DNA from: Robinsoniella peoriensis
GTDB taxonomy: Bacteria; Bacillota; Clostridia; Lachnospirales; Lachnospiraceae
Assembly: GCF_042680125.1 (NCBI RefSeq)
Contig: NZ_JBHTNY010000035.1
Length of the DNA stretch: 64,000 nt
Strand: one strand, 5' to 3'
Position 1 is the stretch's first letter; every line of letters begins with the position of its first letter. Made by a program: the position numbers and the translations under genes. Below the pieces are notes generated by a model. It ran no database searches. It saw nothing but the letters and a program-made list of their open reading frames with translations, and was not told the DNA's origin. Positions 61,194-64,000 of the stretch are shown here, in pieces.

Positions 61194-62243
61194 ATGAAAG
61201 CAGGAGTAGTATATGCAAAAAATGATATTCGTTATGATGATATCGAGAAGCCGTCAGCAGGACCGGGAAAAGTTCTGATAAAAGTAAAATATACCGGTAT
61301 CTGCGGTTCTGATGTACCGCGGGTAAACGCAGATGCATGTCATTTCTTCCCAAACGTATTGGGACATGAATTTTCCGGAACAATTGAAGAAATAGGTGAC
61401 GGAGTCACTTCTTTAAAACCGGGAGACCGGGTGGCAGGAGTTCCGCTGGTTCCATGCATGAAGTGTGAAGACTGTCAGAAGGGAAATTATTCACTTTGTA
61501 AACACTACAGTTTTATCGGTTCAAGAGAATATGGCAGCTTTGCACAGTATGTGGTAGTACCGGAGAAAAATGCAGTAAAATTTGAAGATGAAGTAAGCTT
61601 TGAGCAGGGGGCATTTTTTGAGCCGGCAACCGTAGCTCTTCACGGGCTGCAGCGATGTGATTATACAGGCGGTAAAACAGTTGCGATTCTGGGCGGTGGA
61701 ACAATCGGGATGCTGACGATGCAGTGGGCAAAGATATTTGGCGCCGCAAAAGTAGTGGTTTTTGATATCGCAAAAGAACGTTTGGATCTGGGAATGCGTT
61801 TAGGTGCAGACGCAGTTATCAATACACTGGAAGAAGATTACATCGAACAGGCAATGTCATTAACGGATGGCAAGGGATATGACTATGTCTATGAAACAGC
61901 CGGGAATACCATTACCATGAAAATGGCATTCCAGCTGGCAGCAAACAAAGCAGAGGTCTGCTTCATAGGTACACCCACCAGAGAATTATCTTTTACAGTC
62001 AGCGAATGGGAAAATATGAACCGCAAAGAATTTAAGCTTACCGGCTCCTGGATGTCTTACAGTGCACCATTCCCCGGCAAAGAATGGGAACTGACCGCAC
62101 ATTATTTCAAAACAGGACAGTTGAAATTCGATGATTCTTTTATCTATAAAAAACTGGGACTCAGCCAGATAGCAGATGGGTTTGAGATGTTTAAAACACC
62201 CGGTGCGGTTAAAGGTAAGATTTTGATTGACAGTGAATCCTAA
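61194..62243 (+). CDS. gatD: Zinc alcohol dehydrogenase, galactitol-1-phosphate 5-dehydrogenase-like
   Basis: A 349-residue MDR-family dehydrogenase. Catalytic zinc ligands lie in 'GICGSDVPR', 'GHEFSGTIEEIGDGV'; the structural-zinc cysteines in 'CMKCEDCQKGNYSLC'; NAD site 'VAILGGGTIGMLTMQWA'. The stretch 'GSWMSYSAPFPGKEWE' closely matches E. coli GatD, which oxidises galactitol-1-phosphate to tagatose-6-phosphate. The ribosome site is weak. A gap of 170 bp after the aldolase gene contains hairpins (GGCTGAAA..TTTCAGCC). Confidence 0.82.
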   Translation: MKAGVVYAKNDIRYDDIEKPSAGPGKVLIKVKYTGICGSDVPRVNADACHFFPNVLGHEFSGTIEEIGDGVTSLKPGDRVAGVPLVPCMKCEDCQKGNYSLCKHYSFIGSREYGSFAQYVVVPEKNAVKFEDEVSFEQGAFFEPATVALHGLQRCDYTGGKTVAILGGGTIGMLTMQWAKIFGAAKVVVFDIAKERLDLGMRLGADAVINTLEEDYIEQAMSLTDGKGYDYVYETAGNTITMKMAFQLAANKAEVCFIGTPTRELSFTVSEWENMNRKEFKLTGSWMSYSAPFPGKEWELTAHYFKTGQLKFDDSFIYKKLGLSQIADGFEMFKTPGAVKGKILIDSES

Positions 62244-62244
62244 A

Positions 62245-62401
62245 GGGTGTTTCAAAATTGCTTTCTGGCAGCTGTGCGTCACACTTTGTGGGAGATTTGT
62301 CCCGCATTCAGGGTGCGTAGCGGGCTATGTAACCTGAATTTGGGGCAAACATGCCGTAACGTGTGACGTGCAGATGGCGGGAATGAATTTTCATACACGC
62401 T
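62245..62401. repeat. 157-bp foldback element (MITE/REP-like), full copy
   Basis: The two ends are imperfect inverted repeats over about 57 bp: GGTGTTTCAAAATTG .. CAGCTGTGCGTCACAC on the left mirrors GCGTGTATGAAAATTC .. CATCTGCACGTCACAC read from the right. It starts at the gatD stop codon. Related half copies lie after coaBC and the HPr-like gene. Confidence 0.7.
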
Positions 62402-62429
62402 CGAGTACATAACATTTATATTTAACAGA

Positions 62430-62460
62430 AGGGCTGTGGCTATATGCACAGCCTTTCTTA
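62430..62460 (+). terminator. Terminator-like hairpin before the kinase gene
   Basis: GGCTGTG and CACAGCC pair around GCTATATG, followed by TTTCTTAT. Confidence 0.7.
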
Positions 62461-62516
62461 TAGGAAAAATTCAAAAGTGAGACTTTTACGGCATATACAC
62501 GGAATGGGAGGAAAAT

Positions 62517-63443
62517 ATGATCACAACAGTGACACTCAATGTAGCAGTTGATAAAGCTTATGTAGTAGATGAACTGATTAAGGGAGAAGTTATGCGTGTT
62601 AAAACCTGCTCCAATACAGCAGGGGGGAAAGGGCTGAATGTAGCCAAAGTAGCAAGGCTTTGTAAAGAAGAGGTGCTGGCAACCGGTTTTGTAGGAGGCC
62701 ACAATGGTGCTTATGTGGAAGAACTGCTGGAGGGATACAAGGTAAAGAGCCAGTTTGTGCATGTAAAAGGGGAAACCAGAAGCTGCATTAATGTTCTGGC
62801 TGCTGACGGAAGTTCTACAGAATTTTTGGAGCCGGGAGAGCCCATTGAGCCTTCAGAAGTGGATGATTTTCTCCTTCAATTTGAGGAAATCGCTAAGAAA
62901 AGCGATGTTGTTACGATATCAGGAAGTGTGCCCAGGGGGGTAGATATTAGTATTTATGGAAAACTGATTGATTTGGTAAAGACAGCAGGACATAAAGTAA
63001 TTCTCGACACAAGCGGAAAGTTGTTAGAAGAAAGTGTAAAGGCATGTCCGACTATGATCAAGCCAAATGATGATGAAATTGAAGCATTGTTAGGTGTTCC
63101 GGTTACAAACAGGGAAGAGATTATTGCAGGTGCAATAAAGCTTCGGGAAATGGGAATTCCAATGGTAGTAGTTTCTCTTGGCAGTGAGGGGGCATTATTG
63201 GTAACAGAAGAAGGTGTTTATCAGGGGAAACCGCCAAAGCTTGAAGTTGTAAATACGGTAGGATGTGGTGATTCTATGACAGCAGCATTTGCCGTAGGAT
63301 TATACAGAGGTTATGATTCAGAAGAAATGCTCAGATATGCAGTGGCAGTATCTGCTGCAAATGCTTTAACCATGAAGACAGGAAGCTTTTTGGAAAAAGA
63401 TTTGCAGGATATACTGCCACGGGTAGAAGTGAAAAAATTATGA
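62517..63443 (+). CDS. PfkB-family hexose-phosphate kinase (tagatose-6-phosphate / 1-phosphofructokinase type)
   Basis: A 308-residue ribokinase-fold kinase: N-terminal 'TLNVAVDKAYVVDELIKGEV', GGKGLNVAKVARLC, and C-terminal PfkB signature 'NTVGCGDSMTAAFAVGLYRG' with the catalytic Asp. It belongs to the 1-phosphofructokinase/LacC subfamily. With the GatD-like enzyme and aldolase it would convert tagatose-6-phosphate to the 1,6-bisphosphate. GGGAGG precedes the ATG. A foldback element and a hairpin separate it from gatD. Confidence 0.85.
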   Translation: MITTVTLNVAVDKAYVVDELIKGEVMRVKTCSNTAGGKGLNVAKVARLCKEEVLATGFVGGHNGAYVEELLEGYKVKSQFVHVKGETRSCINVLAADGSSTEFLEPGEPIEPSEVDDFLLQFEEIAKKSDVVTISGSVPRGVDISIYGKLIDLVKTAGHKVILDTSGKLLEESVKACPTMIKPNDDEIEALLGVPVTNREEIIAGAIKLREMGIPMVVVSLGSEGALLVTEEGVYQGKPPKLEVVNTVGCGDSMTAAFAVGLYRGYDSEEMLRYAVAVSAANALTMKTGSFLEKDLQDILPRVEVKKL

Positions 63444-63458
63444 TAAAATAAAAATATT

Positions 63459-64000
63459 TTAAAAAAACTGTAATGCATGGATCATGCCTGCGGTTCCGAT
63501 GCTGTAAGCAGCAATGACCCATGGTTTTCCAAGAAGTATAATTGTTGTAAATTTCTTCCAGTGCATACGTGTGAGTCCTGCGATAAAACACAGCAGGTCG
63601 TCGGGAGCAGCCGGGAGGAAAATTGCAAGCATGAAAAAGATGTCAAATTTCTTTCCTTTTTCCAGCCAGGATGCATATTTATCATAAGTTTTTTCATTTA
63701 CAAATTTTTTGACAAAATCAATTCCGTATCTGCGGGCAATGATAAATGCAAGAATGGAACCGATACACATGCCAATGTAGCTATAAACAAATCCCATAAC
63801 GGGTCCGAATACCAGTGCGCCCACAATACAGGTTACAAATCCTGGAAGTACTGGTATTACTACCTGTAATGCCTGTATAAACATAAATACAAGGGGACCC
63901 CAAAGTCCAAGAGCTTTGATAAAAGCAATCAGAGATTCTTTTGATTCAAAAATGCCTGCGCGGTACCCATACACTGCAAAAATGATACATAGGACGATCG
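63459..64000 (-). CDS. VTT-domain (TVP38/DedA-like) membrane protein, 5' end outside window
   Basis: The frame enters from the right edge (IVLCIIFAVYGYRAG...) and ends at 63459, giving at least 180 residues. 'VVIPVLPGFVTCIVGALVFGPVMGFVYSYIGMCIGSILAFIIARRYG' is the SNARE-associated/VTT domain, and 'FFMLAIFLPAAPDDLLCFIAGLTRM' the second conserved block. Such proteins act in lipid scrambling or undecaprenyl-phosphate recycling. It is convergent with the PfkB gene, 15 bp apart. Confidence 0.88.
   Translation of the reverse strand, partial: IVLCIIFAVYGYRAGIFESKESLIAFIKALGLWGPLVFMFIQALQVVIPVLPGFVTCIVGALVFGPVMGFVYSYIGMCIGSILAFIIARRYGIDFVKKFVNEKTYDKYASWLEKGKKFDIFFMLAIFLPAAPDDLLCFIAGLTRMHWKKFTTIILLGKPWVIAAYSIGTAGMIHALQFF

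Overview
The window looks like the chromosome of a Gram-positive gut anaerobe of the Clostridia, most likely a Lachnospiraceae. Pointers are moderate GC, strong AGGAGG ribosome sites, the cysS-mrnC-rlmB-sigH gene order, ECF-type pantothenate uptake, single-chain PurL, a TIGR03915/TIGR03916-type DNA-repair pair and LexA boxes of the Bacillus/Clostridium type. The genus was not determined. Fifty protein genes are called (the last runs off the right end), plus a transposase tail at the left edge, four tRNAs and several RNA elements.

Layout. 1-580: tail of a probable IS3-type transposase, a three-repeat CRISPR remnant and tRNA-Trp. 781-6517: MATE exporter, a serine beta-lactamase-like protein and a CoA block (panT and coaX divergent from coaBC, which has a folded leader). 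6604-14083: MoxR/VWA pair, alpha/beta hydrolase, KtrB-like K+ channel, AI-2E-type exporter and Mrp Fe-S carrier. 14260-20178: a DNA-damage block in which a radical SAM DNA-repair gene with its partner, a DinG-like helicase and possibly a methyltransferase carry LexA-type boxes. 20277-28559: purL, a degenerate RAYT-like transposase, a VOC protein, two tRNAs, a Thr/Glu/Ala-rich lipoprotein, ispF and an Eis-like acetyltransferase. 28683-33883: cysS-mrnC-rlmB-sigH, then a preQ1-I riboswitch followed by a probable queuine-salvage radical SAM enzyme and a YhhQ-type transporter.

33900-36130 is the most unusual stretch. It holds four related small-RNA units, three in tandem on + and one on -. Each has a -10 box exactly 9 bp downstream of a TTCACA-type hexamer, and three of the four have four or five such hexamers at a strict 11-bp period, like PhoB/PhoP-type sites. 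Each unit carries a GCCAGT-type hairpin and a pyrimidine-rich tract that could pair with Shine-Dalgarno sequences. They surround a lysozyme-like gene, tRNA-Thr and a cold-shock gene whose leader contains an apparent attenuator.

36227-42360: XRE regulator, truA, an aminotransferase and a LUD-domain gene on -, then argS behind a repeat-rich leader. 42570-50942: a cell-surface operon with a membrane Ser/Thr kinase (apparently CTG-initiated), an Ig-like surface protein, a YARHG protein and a membrane protein, followed by an amidase lipoprotein and a CPBP protease. 51357-57407: gltB-gltD. 57664-63443: a galactitol/tagatose-type sugar cluster (MFS transporter and DeoR regulator divergent from aldolase, GatD-like dehydrogenase and PfkB kinase) with no PTS genes in the window. 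A VTT-domain membrane protein is cut by the right end.
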